From: Methanobacteriota archaeon
GTDB lineage: Archaea > Thermoplasmatota > Poseidoniia > Poseidoniales > Thalassarchaeaceae
NCBI GenBank assembly: GCA_004195715.1
Contig: PSPX01000004.1
Coordinates: 1-56,399 of the forward strand
DNA length: 56,399 nucleotides
Reading direction: 5' to 3'
Every line of letters starts with the position of its first letter. Within the stretch, counting starts at the first letter, position 1. A program made the position numbers and the translations under genes. This document shows, piece after piece, positions 1 to 9,000 of the stretch. The notes under the pieces are model-generated. The model saw nothing but the letters and a program-made list of their open reading frames with translations, was not told where the DNA came from and searched no databases.

Positions 1-1234
1 AGCCAGGCACACTGCGCCCACTCTCCTCAAGTCGCTCAACCATGCTAGCGGAGCCTATTGAATCCATCATCTGAAAAGGTCCTGATTTCCAATTGAACCC
101 TGCCTTCATGGCAGTGTCTATCGAATAGATATCACCTGTCACATCGGGTACGAGATGCGCTGCGTAAGACAGTGTGTCAAGCAGGATGTCCGAGACGAAG
201 GCGGCGCCCTCGTCGGGGTAGTCAATCAAAGGTCCAAGACCCTGTTTGCCCATCCTAGACGAGGAAAAAGCTGCCTTTCGATTTGCAGGTGCGTATTCGC
301 CTGTAGTCAAATTTCTGGCCTCTTTGACGCGCTTGCCACCCTCTTTATTGAGGCGATAGAAACCTCCCTTGCCCTTACGGCCAGTGTACCCCTCGGCAAT
401 CATTGCCTGGATGATATCCTCACCAGTACCTACGATGTCGTGGAACGGGTCATCATCAGGTAGGTGTGAAATCAGACTCTCAATCACGTGCACGCTCAGG
501 TCTATGCCGACCAGATCCATCAGTCCGAACACCGCTGTCTTGGGTATTCCGATCGGTCGGCCCAGCATCGCGTCTGCCTGCTCTACCGTGAACCCATGGT
601 CGATTGTTGCCTTGAATGCCCTCTGGATAAAGTACACACCGAGCCTGTTACCAACGAATCCAGGGGTATCGTTGCACATTATCACCCGCTTTCCTAAACG
701 CTCGTCGGCAAAGGCGCAGAGCCTGTCCGTCACTGAGTCATTTACTTCGGAGGAGGTGACTACCTCGAGGAGGGGGAGGTATCTCGGCGGATTGAAGAAG
801 TGAGTGATCAGGAAGCGAGAAGCCATCTCAGAAGACATGCCCTCGACGAGCTCGGATCGAGGCAGCGTGGAGGTGTTTGAGGAGACAATGGTTCTAGGAC
901 CAAGGTGCTCGGACATACTAGCGTAGAGTTTTTGTTTGATGTCGAGGTTCTCAATGATGACCTCAATTACCCAGTCGGCCTCAGAGAGTTTGTCCAAATC
1001 GTCCTCGATATTACCCGAACTGATGAGTTTTGCATTGCGCTTGTGCATCAGCATCTCGGGATTTGACTTCGCCATCTGCTCGACCGCTGTTCTGGCGATA
1101 GCGCTGCGATCGTCACCCTCCTTTGCGATGTCCAGCAGAAGGACCTTGCAACCGGCGTTGGCGCAGTGGGCAGCAATTCCGGCCCCCATCACACCGCTGC
1201 CTATGACGGCGACGCTCTGTATGGAACCAGACAA
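1..1234 (-). CDS. 3-hydroxyacyl-CoA dehydrogenase (3' end beyond window)
   Basis: This gene encodes the NAD-dependent dehydrogenase step of fatty-acid beta-oxidation, converting 3-hydroxyacyl-CoA to 3-ketoacyl-CoA. The protein opens with a Rossmann dinucleotide-binding motif (VIGSGVMGAGIA, about residues 9-20). It continues with the family signatures SSNTSTLP, THFFNPPRYLPLLEVV and DTPGFVGNRLG, and a C-terminal 3HCDH domain (GFNWKSGPFQMMD) near the window edge. About 411 codons are visible and the reading frame runs off the left edge, so a fused enoyl-CoA hydratase domain, known in some archaeal homologues, cannot be excluded. The TTG at 1234 is chosen because GGTGGT lies just upstream; a GTG at 1243, immediately after the thiolase stop, is the alternative. 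It follows the thiolase gene in the same direction, so the two form an operon for consecutive beta-oxidation steps. Confidence 0.9.
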   Translation of the reverse strand, partial: MSGSIQSVAVIGSGVMGAGIAAHCANAGCKVLLLDIAKEGDDRSAIARTAVEQMAKSNPEMLMHKRNAKLISSGNIEDDLDKLSEADWVIEVIIENLDIKQKLYASMSEHLGPRTIVSSNTSTLPRSELVEGMSSEMASRFLITHFFNPPRYLPLLEVVTSSEVNDSVTDRLCAFADERLGKRVIMCNDTPGFVGNRLGVYFIQRAFKATIDHGFTVEQADAMLGRPIGIPKTAVFGLMDLVGIDLSVHVIESLISHLPDDDPFHDIVGTGEDIIQAMIAEGYTGRKGKGGFYRLNKEGGKRVKEARNLTTGEYAPANRKAAFSSSRMGKQGLGPLIDYPDEGAAFVSDILLDTLSYAAHLVPDVTGDIYSIDTAMKAGFNWKSGPFQMMDSIGSASMVERLEESGRSVPG

Positions 1235-1243
1235 GAATACCAC

Positions 1244-2368
1244 CTAGACCCTCTCGAGCACAGTGGCCATGCCCATTCCGCCTCCAACACATAGGGTGGC
1301 TAGTGCGTGTTCAGCGCCGTTCTTCTGCATCAGTTGAGCGGCTTTGCCGGTGATTCTGGCACCGCTGGCGCCAAGGGGGTGTCCTAAAGCGATGGCTCCG
1401 CCATCGATGTTGACCTTGTCTGTATCCAGACCAAGCTCTCCTATCACCGCTAGAGATTGTGCGGCGAAGGCCTCGTTGAGCTCAATCAGGTCGATGTCGT
1501 CAAGAGAAAGTCCAGCCCGCTCCAGTGCCTTACGAGAGGCGGCAACGGGACCAATGCCCATGATCTCGGGAGGGCATCCGGAGACGGCGGTGCTCTTGAT
1601 GCGGGCCATCGGCACGAGGCCGTGCTCTGCTGCGAACTCCTCCGAGCAGACGAACACGAAGGCTGCACCATCGGTGAGAGGGGAAGAGGTGCCTGCGGTG
1701 ACTGTGCCGTTGACATCGAACGCTGGACGCAGCTTTCTGAGTACCTCGGCGTTGGTCCCAGGCCTTATGCAACCATCCTCGTGCACCGTACCATCTGTGG
1801 TCTCAATGGGTACTATCTCATCGGCGAACGAACCCGACTCGCGTGCATTGTTGGCCCTTGCTTGACTCTCGATGGCAAATGCCTCTTGGGCATCACGGTC
1901 GATTCCATGAATCTTGGATAGGTTCTCGGCAGTAATCCCCATCGCGGTCATCGCCTCCTCGGCGAGCAAGGGGTTCGGCATCGGGTTGAATCCACCCATG
2001 GGGATACGCGACATGCTCTCTACGCCACCAGCGATGAAAGCGTGCCCCTGTCCTGAGTTAATGCGTGCTGCTGCATCATGTATAGACTGCATTGAAGAGC
2101 CGCAGAAGCGGTTGATGGTAACTCCAGGGACAGTCTCGGGAAGATCAGTGAGGAATGTGATGATTCGGGCTAGGTTGTAGCCCTGCTCGGCCTCGGGGAA
2201 GGCACAACCCACGATTAGATCCTCAACTAGGGATGGGTCGATTCCGGCATCCGATATCAGTCGGTTCACTACCGCTGCGGCGATGTCGTCGGGTCTCGTC
2301 CTTGCCAGCGCCCCCTTCTTTGCGGGAGTGAAGGGTGAGCGACCATAACCAACGATAACGGCAGGCAT
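1244..2368 (-). CDS. Acetyl-CoA acetyltransferase / 3-ketoacyl-CoA thiolase
   Basis: This 374-residue thiolase would perform the last beta-oxidation step (thiolytic cleavage of 3-ketoacyl-CoA) or the reverse acetoacetyl-CoA condensation. The nucleophilic Cys lies in NRFCGSSMQSIHDAA, the His in GHPLGASG and the second active-site Cys in CVGGGMGMA, so all catalytic residues are present and the length is normal. The ATG at 2368 (MPAVIVGYGRSP) is chosen because it matches the usual thiolase N terminus. A TATA-like element lies about 25 bases upstream, which fits a leaderless transcript. The downstream dehydrogenase gene starts 1-10 bases after the stop codon, so the two are co-transcribed. Sequence alone does not separate a degradative thiolase from a biosynthetic acetyl-CoA acetyltransferase; the dehydrogenase neighbour favours degradation. 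Confidence 0.93.
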   Translation of the reverse strand: MPAVIVGYGRSPFTPAKKGALARTRPDDIAAAVVNRLISDAGIDPSLVEDLIVGCAFPEAEQGYNLARIITFLTDLPETVPGVTINRFCGSSMQSIHDAAARINSGQGHAFIAGGVESMSRIPMGGFNPMPNPLLAEEAMTAMGITAENLSKIHGIDRDAQEAFAIESQARANNARESGSFADEIVPIETTDGTVHEDGCIRPGTNAEVLRKLRPAFDVNGTVTAGTSSPLTDGAAFVFVCSEEFAAEHGLVPMARIKSTAVSGCPPEIMGIGPVAASRKALERAGLSLDDIDLIELNEAFAAQSLAVIGELGLDTDKVNIDGGAIALGHPLGASGARITGKAAQLMQKNGAEHALATLCVGGGMGMATVLERV

Positions 2369-2387
2369 ATCCTGCCTTATCGCGCTG

Positions 2388-2400
2388 CTATAAATAAACT
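2388..2400 (-). promoter_or_regulatory. TATA-box-like element of the thiolase operon
   Basis: Read on the minus strand, TTATTTATAG is centred about 25 bases before the thiolase ATG at 2368. That is the usual archaeal distance from TATA box to transcription start, so the mRNA would start at or next to the start codon. No Shine-Dalgarno sequence precedes that ATG. Confidence 0.5.
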
Positions 2401-2546
2401 TCAAGTATCAATAATTACACCTACGGTGTAGTTTTACACTTGAGTTTGAATTAATTCAGTAGCGTGCTAAATTGCGAAAACAAGGGAAAAATATCGAATC
2501 CGTAAGTTGATGGCCTCGGGCCCTGCTCGACCGACGAGGTGAAAAT

Positions 2547-2885
2547 GTGTCAGACGAAGAAGTAGGCCGGGTCGACCGGTATTTCCGGAAGGTTGGCGTA
2601 GCGGCTCTTGAACTCACAGGAGATCTCTCTATCGGCGACAGGATTCGGTTCTCGGGTGCGACAACGGACTTCGAGATGGTTGTTGAATCCATGCAGATTG
2701 ACCTGAATCCGGTTGAGGGTGCTGGAGCAGGTGATGATGTCGGAATCAAGGTCCCCGAGAGGGTGCGACCAAGCGACAGCGTGATTCGATTAGATTCAGG
2801 AGCAGCAGGAGTCAGCCCTGAGATGATCAGGTATGCCGTAATTGCTGTTGTTGTGCTAGCCGCTGCGTACATGCTGTTAGGCTAA
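2547..2885 (+). CDS. Translation elongation factor-like protein (EF-Tu domain 2-like) with C-terminal membrane helix
   Basis: This 112-residue protein resembles the small archaeal proteins annotated as translation elongation factor-like. Residues about 6-83 have the pattern of the EF-Tu/EF-2 domain II beta-barrel, including ALELTGDLSIGDRIRF, TTDFEMVVESMQID and GIKVPERVRPSD. There is no GTPase domain, so it is not itself an elongation factor. The last ~17 residues (AVIAVVVLAAAYMLLG) form a hydrophobic helix that would tether the barrel to the membrane from the cytoplasmic side. The start is GTG at 2547, with GAGGTG six bases upstream; an overlapping ATG at 2545 is out of frame. The gene is divergent from the thiolase and convergent with the helicase. 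Its true role is unknown. Confidence 0.8.
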   Translation: MSDEEVGRVDRYFRKVGVAALELTGDLSIGDRIRFSGATTDFEMVVESMQIDLNPVEGAGAGDDVGIKVPERVRPSDSVIRLDSGAAGVSPEMIRYAVIAVVVLAAAYMLLG

Positions 2886-2937
2886 GCTGTGGAATATCAC
2901 ACCTTCACCGAACTCAGTAACGGGTCTGGAGTTTGCG

Positions 2938-4213
2938 TTATTTACGGCTTCGGCCGCGGCCTGAACGCCGACCATTGCGTCCACCATTGGATTGGTGATT
3001 TGATTTCCCATTCGAGCGGCTACCGTTGGATTTGTTATTGCGCGGCCAGCGCCGGCCACGGCCTCGATTCTGCTGCTTCTTGGGCGCCTTGTTGCCCTTG
3101 CGAGACCGGGCCTTCTCAGAGTGGAAAGGTTGGTCCTCATCAACAGGGATATCCTGACGAATCGTCTTCTCAATACCACGCAGATACTCACCTTCGTTCT
3201 CATCGCAGAAAGCAATGGCGATACCCCCTTGGCCTGCACGTCCCGTGCGTCCAATGCGGTGCACATAGACATCAGGCTCGTTGGGTAGATCCAGATTGAT
3301 GACGTGGCTGATGTGTGGCGACTAGTACCTGGAGGGTGCCCCTGCGGAATCGACGGAGGGCCTTCTCACGCGCGCCCTGACTCTTGTTGCCGTGGATTGC
3401 GAGTGCTTCGATACCGTCTTGTCCGAGCTGCTTGACGATGCGATTGCAACCGTGCTTGGTGCGACTGAACACGAGTACCTTCTCGGGTCGCTCCTCCTCG
3501 ATAATGTAGGTCAAGAGGCCACGCTTATCACCCTTCATGACAAACATTAGGGATTGTTCAATGGCCTCGACGGTGGTCGATTCAGGTGTGATGGAAACTC
3601 TTACCGGGTCGTAGAGCATACCACGGGACAATTCGACAATCGAGTGCGGTATGGTAGCACTGAACAGCAGACTCTGGCGTTTCTTTGGAATTTGTGTAAG
3701 AATTTTGCGGATGTCTCGGATGAAACCCATGTCGAGCATTCGATCCGCCTCATCGAGGACGAGGAATTGCACGTGAGACAAGTCAACGTATCCCTGAGAG
3801 ATGAGGTCAAGCAAACGACCGGGGGTGGCGACTAAGATGTCAACGCCTCGGCGTAGATTGTTCACCTGTGGGCGCTGCGATACTCCGCCAAACATGACCA
3901 TTGAACGGATGTCTAGATGTCGTGCATATTGCTCGATATTGTCGTGAATCTGGGATGCGAGTTCACGCGTTGGACACAGCATCAGAGCGCGGATGCGGCG
4001 TGAGCCCGCGCGCGGATTTTCGGCCATCGCATCGAGGATTGGTAAGGCGAAAGCGGCAGTCTTTCCCGTGCCCGTTTGGGCGCAACCAAGCATGTCGCGG
4101 CCTTCAATGAGGTCAGGGATGGCTTGGGCTTGAATCGGTGTTGGCGTGACGTACCCAATCTCGTCAAGGGCATCCAGCAAAGGTTGACAGAGATTGAGAG
4201 AAGTGAAATCCAT
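2938..4213 (-). pseudogene. DEAD-box RNA helicase interrupted by a deletion/frameshift in motif V
   Basis: The N-terminal part has all core DEAD-box motifs. Q-motif features lie around residues 9-33, Walker A AQTGTGKT at 45-52, PTRELASQ, TPGRLLDL, DEAD at 154-157 and SAT at 185-187. The helicase domain 2 start (VLVFSRTKHGCNRI) is also present. The frame then runs LVAT and goes off into about 14 unrelated residues before a stop. In another frame the protein resumes exactly as [12 protein letters not shown] and continues through [10 protein letters not shown] (motif VI) to a basic tail rich in Arg, Gly, Asn and Lys. Between VAT and ISHV, family members have about 11 residues (typically DIAARGLDI plus two); here one base remains, which implies loss of 32 nt near 3311-3314. 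The ATG at 4213 follows the icd stop by 10 bases, so the genes are co-directional. It is either a recent pseudogene or a sequencing/assembly error. Confidence 0.85.
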
Positions 4214-4223
4214 AGGGGTCAAC

Positions 4224-5486
4224 TCACATGTGTGCGATGATGGCGGCACCGAACTCACTGCACTTGAGCAGAGTCGCATCGTCCATCAGGCGTTCGAAGT
4301 CGTAGGTCACGGTCTTAGCGCTGATCGCACCTTCTACACCGTTGACAACAAGGTTGGCGGCCTCTGTCCAACCCATGTGGCGCAGCATCATCTCCGCCGA
4401 CAGAATCAGGCTTCCAGGGTTGACCTTGTCTTGCCCGGCGTACTTGGGAGCGGTACCGTGAGTGGCCTCGAAGATGGCGACCCCGGTGTCGTAGTTGATG
4501 TTGGCACCGGGAGCAATTCCGATGCCTCCAACTTGAGCTGCAAGCGCGTCCGAAATGTAGTCGCCGTTGAGGTTCATGGTGGTCAGTACACCGTACTCGC
4601 GAGGACGAGTGAGGACCTGTTGGAGCATGGCATCCGCAATGACGTCCTTGATAGTGATCTCAGTGCCTGTTCTTGGATTGGTCATGGTGCACCAGGGCCC
4701 GCCATCGAGTTCGGTGGCTCTGAATTCGTCCTTTGCGAGTTGATAGCCCCAGTCACGGAAGCCTCCCTCTGTGAACTTCATGATGTTGCCCTTGTGAACC
4801 AGTGTCACACTGTCCTTGTCGTTCTCGATTGCATGATTGATTGCTGCGCGGACAATGCGTGCCGTCCCTTCCTGACTGACTGGTTTGATGCCGATGCCGC
4901 TGGTATCAGGAAATCGAATCTTGTCGACGCCCATCTCATTCTGGAGGAAGTTGATCACTTTGTTGACTTCATCACTGCCCGCCTCCCACTCGATACCGGC
5001 ATAGACATCCTCGCTGTTTTCTCGGAAGATTATCATGTCCACCGCTCCCGGATCCTTGACTGGGCTCGGAGTTCCTGTGAACCAGCGAACGGGGCGAACG
5101 CATGCATAGAGGTCGAGTTGTTGGCGGAGCGCCACGTTGAGACTGCGGATGCCGCCACCGACTGGAGTTGTCAATGGTCCCTTAATCGAGACTAGCCCCT
5201 CGCGCATTGCTTGCTTGGTGGCCTCGGGTAGCCACTCACCGGTGGCATCGAAGGCTTTCTGCCCGGCCAGTACCTCACTCCAATGGATGCTGCGCAGGCC
5301 TCCATAGGCTTGCTCGACTGCGGCGTTTACCACAGCCATCATGACTGGTGTGATATCGGTGCCTATACCATCACCTTCGATGTAGTGCACGATGGGGTCG
5401 TCGGGCACGCTCAGGCGGCCTTCCACCATCGATACTTGGGTACCCTCGACCATGTCTCTCAGCGCGCCGACCAACCCCCCCTTCAT
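4224..5486 (-). CDS. icd: Isocitrate dehydrogenase (NADP-dependent)
   Basis: This enzyme oxidatively decarboxylates isocitrate to 2-oxoglutarate in the TCA cycle. The 420-residue length matches the E. coli-type homodimeric enzyme. [20 protein letters not shown] contains the substrate-binding and regulatory Ser and the Arg cluster, and [16 protein letters not shown] is the family signature. [19 protein letters not shown] has the Lys-Tyr pair that in known enzymes contacts the 2'-phosphate of NADP, so NADP specificity is predicted. The ATG at 5486 gives 12 extra residues before MVEGTQVS, and an internal start at that Met is possible. The gene lies 41 bases from the divergent OsmC gene and leads into the broken helicase gene. 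The aconitase-family gene at 10861 supplies the preceding TCA step. Confidence 0.95.
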   Translation of the reverse strand: MKGGLVGALRDMVEGTQVSMVEGRLSVPDDPIVHYIEGDGIGTDITPVMMAVVNAAVEQAYGGLRSIHWSEVLAGQKAFDATGEWLPEATKQAMREGLVSIKGPLTTPVGGGIRSLNVALRQQLDLYACVRPVRWFTGTPSPVKDPGAVDMIIFRENSEDVYAGIEWEAGSDEVNKVINFLQNEMGVDKIRFPDTSGIGIKPVSQEGTARIVRAAINHAIENDKDSVTLVHKGNIMKFTEGGFRDWGYQLAKDEFRATELDGGPWCTMTNPRTGTEITIKDVIADAMLQQVLTRPREYGVLTTMNLNGDYISDALAAQVGGIGIAPGANINYDTGVAIFEATHGTAPKYAGQDKVNPGSLILSAEMMLRHMGWTEAANLVVNGVEGAISAKTVTYDFERLMDDATLLKCSEFGAAIIAHM

Positions 5487-5527
5487 GAAGCCAACCCTTC
5501 AAGGACGATGGCGATGGTGAGTGAAAC

Positions 5528-5920
5528 ATGAAAGGGGAGGTGAAGTGGACCGGAGCAGGCGGTTATGTTGGTACCTCTTCCAGCGGTAAGAGCTTCGGAA
5601 TCTACGGTGACTCTTCCCCCAGTCCTACAGAGATGGTAATTCACGCACACGCTGCTTGCTCTTTGATCGATGTAATTGATGGTCTAAAACATAGAATAGC
5701 AAATGTGGAATATGCGACAGTAGAAATTGAGGTTGAGATGGCGGAAAACGCTCCCAAGGTTTTCACATCTGTCAATATGAATTACATCATCAAAGGTGAT
5801 GTTCCCGAAGTCCTTGTTCGCCGACTCATTGAAAGTAGTCACGAGACATACTGTAGAATCGGGATAATGATTACTCGTTCAGGAGCATCGTTGGATTGGT
5901 CACTTGATATGAGATTCTGA
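5528..5920 (+). CDS. OsmC family peroxiredoxin-like protein
   Basis: OsmC-family proteins reduce organic hydroperoxides with a pair of conserved cysteines. In this 130-residue protein the first Cys lies in HAHAACSLIDVIDGL, which matches the family pattern A-x-C-x-x-x-D at the start of the central helix. The second Cys lies in SSHETYCRIGIMI, matching the HETYC-like motif of YhfA-type members. The ATG is preceded by GGTGAG. The gene is divergent from icd with only 41 bases between them, so its promoter must overlap the start of icd. The middle of the gene looks clearly more AT-rich than its neighbours, which may point to separate acquisition. Whether it acts on peroxides or another thiol substrate is not visible. 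Confidence 0.85.
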   Translation: MKGEVKWTGAGGYVGTSSSGKSFGIYGDSSPSPTEMVIHAHAACSLIDVIDGLKHRIANVEYATVEIEVEMAENAPKVFTSVNMNYIIKGDVPEVLVRRLIESSHETYCRIGIMITRSGASLDWSLDMRF

Positions 5921-6094
5921 TAGAATCAATAATCTAACAATCGGCGCTCTATGGAGACAGGGAATAATTCCTTAATTCGCCTCTGCGGCAACTGAAGTTT
6001 TCCTCAATCATTAAACACCCTCCATTAGGAAGAGTGAATCCCTTGCGTGGGACAAGGACAAATCGAATCGGAATCGACGAAGGAGGGGGAGGGT
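5921..6094 (+). promoter_or_regulatory. Promoter and leader region of the ribonucleotide reductase gene
   Basis: This 174-base AT-rich gap follows the OsmC stop. ATCATTAAAC around 6007-6016 is a plausible TATA element, which would place transcription start near 6038. A long purine-rich Shine-Dalgarno run (AGGAGGGGGAGGG, 6081-6093) sits directly before the ATG at 6095 and decides that start over the GTG at 6047. No riboswitch-like conserved element (for example a cobalamin box) was recognised by eye. Confidence 0.5.
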
Positions 6095-9000
6095 ATGCAA
6101 ACTAGAACCAAAGCAGAAACCGAAGCCGGAATCGCAGAATCCGGGATGGTCATCGAGCGTCGGTTCACAACTGCCGGTGATGACCCGTTCGACACCTTCG
6201 ACTGGATAGAGATGGATGTCGAGATTAGGAACCCGGACGGTTCTATAGCAGATATCATTGAGGGGGTGAAACTTCCCTCGGGCTTCACTGGCGTACCTGG
6301 AAAGGTGTGTGCTCAGAAGTACCTGCGCAAGGCCGGCGTTCCGAAGCACCTACGCAAGGTGCCAGAGGATAATGTGCCCGTCTGGTTGCAGCGTAGTGTA
6401 CCGGACCACGAGAGGCTTCAGACTGTAGAAGCCGAAGAGAGAATGAGTGGAGAAGATGACGGGAGGAATCTCTTCCGTCGACTCGCAGGGACCTGGACCT
6501 ACTGGGGCTGGAAGTACGGCTACTTCGCCAGCGAGGCTGATGCCCGCGCCTACTTCGACGAGATGTGTTACTTGATCGCAAGCCAGCGCTCGGCACCTAA
6601 CAGCCCCCAGTGGTTCAACACCGGACTGCATTGGGCCTATGGCATTGAAGGGCCAGCTCAAGGCCACTCGTTCATCGACCCTGCCAGTGGCAAACTGGAG
6701 TACTCAAGTAACGCTTACGAGCACCCTCAACCTCACGCCTGCTTCATCCAATCGGTATCCGACTCTCTAGTCGGTGGCTCGGAGTCAATTATGGGCCTGT
6801 GGAATCGAGAAGCGTTGCTGTTCAAGTACGGCTCAGGAACCGGTTCGAACTTCTCCAGAATTCGAGGAGCGGGTGAGCCTCTCTCGGGCGGCGGGAGCTC
6901 GAGTGGATTGTTGTCCTTCCTCAAGATAGGCGATAGGGCCGCCGGGGCGATAAAGTCCGGTGGCACCACCAGAAGGGCAGCCAAGATGGTCACTCTGGAT
7001 CTCGACCACCCCGATATCGAGGAGTACATAGACTGGAAGTCGACTGAGGAGGAAAAGGTCTCAGCACTAGTGATAGGGAGCAATATCCTACAGAAGCACG
7101 CTAATGTCCTGATGGATGCAATTTGGAAATACGGCGACGACGAAGGCCGATTCGACCAGAACACCAACCTCGATCTTCGCAGAGCCATGGTGCGAGCCAT
7201 CGGAGAACATGTTCCACAACCTCACATCCAGAGGATACTGGACCTTGCGAAGCAGGGATGGAAAGGTGTCGACTTCGAGGTTCTGGACACTGACTGGCAG
7301 GGTGAGGCCTACCTTACTGTATCTGGTCAGAACAGCAACAACTCGGTCCGCGTCCCAAATCGGTTTATGGAATCAGTCAAGGAGGGTGGTGATTGGAACC
7401 TCTACTGGAGGACCGAACTGGAGAGTTCAGAGGCAGAGGGAAGGGATCCAGAACCGTGCAAAACCCTAGATGCGGGAGAATTGTGGAACAAGGTGGCGTA
7501 CACTGCTTGGGCCTGTGCTGACCCCGGTGTCCAATATGACACCACCATCAATGAGTGGCACACCTGCCCCGAGGGAGGGAGAATCAACGGCTCCAACCCC
7601 TGCTCCGAGTACATGTTCCTCGATGACACTGCCTGCAATTTGGCCAGTATCAACCTCCTACACTACTACGACCTTGACACCCAGACTTTCCAGATAGACG
7701 ACTTCAGACATAGTGTCAGACTTTGGACCACGACCCTCGAGATCAGCGTTCTAATGGCGCAGTTCCCCTCTGAGGAGATAGCGCGCAAGTCGTACGATTA
7801 TCGTACTCTGGGCCTGGGCTACTGCAACATAGGCTCTCTGTTGATGCACATGGGTATCCCATATGATGACGAACGAGCCTATGCAATATGTGGCGCAATC
7901 ACCTCCATCATGTGCGGCGAGACCTACTCGACTAGTGCGGAAATGGCTTCGATACTCGGAACCTTTTCTGATTACGAGAGAAACTCCGAGCACATGCTGA
8001 AAGTGATGAGAAACCATAGGAGGGCTGCTTACGATTCGCCGGTGGACGAATACGAGGGGCTCACTGTTCCGCCCATGGGAATTAACCCGAAGAAATGCCC
8101 GAAGGACCTACTCGAGGCGGCGAGGGAATCCTGGGACCGCGCGGTCAGAGATGGAGAAGAGCATGGATACAGGAACGCGCAGACCACGGTCATCGCACCA
8201 ACTGGTACGATCGGCCTGTTGATGGGAGCTGACACCACCGGCGTCGAACCTCAGTTCTCACTCGTGCAGTTCAAGACGTTGGCTGGAGGCGGTTCGCTGA
8301 GAATTGTCAACAAGGGCGTACCGAGTGCTCTTCGTCGACTTGGCTACTCCGATAGAAAATGCAAGACGATTGAAGAGTATATCGTGGGCACCGGACGACT
8401 CAGCGGATGCCCCACGCTCCCAGTGAATCGCATGAAGGAAGTTGGCTTCAGTGCCGAGGACCTTGCTGTTGTAGAGAACAAAATGGACGATGTGTTCGAT
8501 TTACACTCGGCCTTCGCACCGACTCTGCTCGGAAAGGAACTGTGCACCGGCGCCCTCGGAATGTCAGAGGAGCAATATGAGGATGCCTTCTTCGATACCC
8601 TAGGCTTCCTCGGCTTCACCTCCGAGGAGATAGAAGCGGCTCAAGCCCATATCTTTGGGAATCTGACCATCGAAGGAGCGCCTGGGCTCAAGGAAGAACA
8701 TCTGGCCGTGTTCGACTGCGCCACTCCGTGTGGGGCGAAAGGAACGAGGTCAATCGCGTGGCCTGCTCACGTGAAGATGATGGCTTCTGCGCAGCCGTTC
8801 ATCTCGGGTGCGATTTCCAAGACCATTAACATGCCATCCAACTCAACAGTGGATGAAGTCAGAGAGGCTTACAACCTCAGTCACACCACCATGAACAAGG
8901 CATGTGCGGTTTATCGCGACTGCTCAAAATTATCGCAACCCCTGATGAACCAACTCGTCAAGGACACCGAACTGGCCGAAGAGGTCACTGAAGAGGAAGA

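Noticed and set aside
1344-1921. Two overlapping plus-strand frames opposite the thiolase gene
   Set aside because: The thiolase reading has intact Cys/His/Cys active-site motifs; the opposite frames have none.
2938-3264. A separate 108-residue arginine-rich protein starting at 3264
   Set aside because: Its start matches motif VI of the helicase and the preceding sequence continues the helicase homology upstream of that Met, so it is the shifted C-terminal part of the same gene.
4194-5195. Long open reading frame on the plus strand (333 codons)
   Set aside because: It is antisense to the isocitrate dehydrogenase gene, which has full catalytic motifs; the opposite frame is open by codon-composition side effect.
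5921-6094. Cobalamin riboswitch before the B12-dependent ribonucleotide reductase
   Set aside because: The gap is too short for a full cobalamin riboswitch and no conserved B12-box-like sequence was seen.
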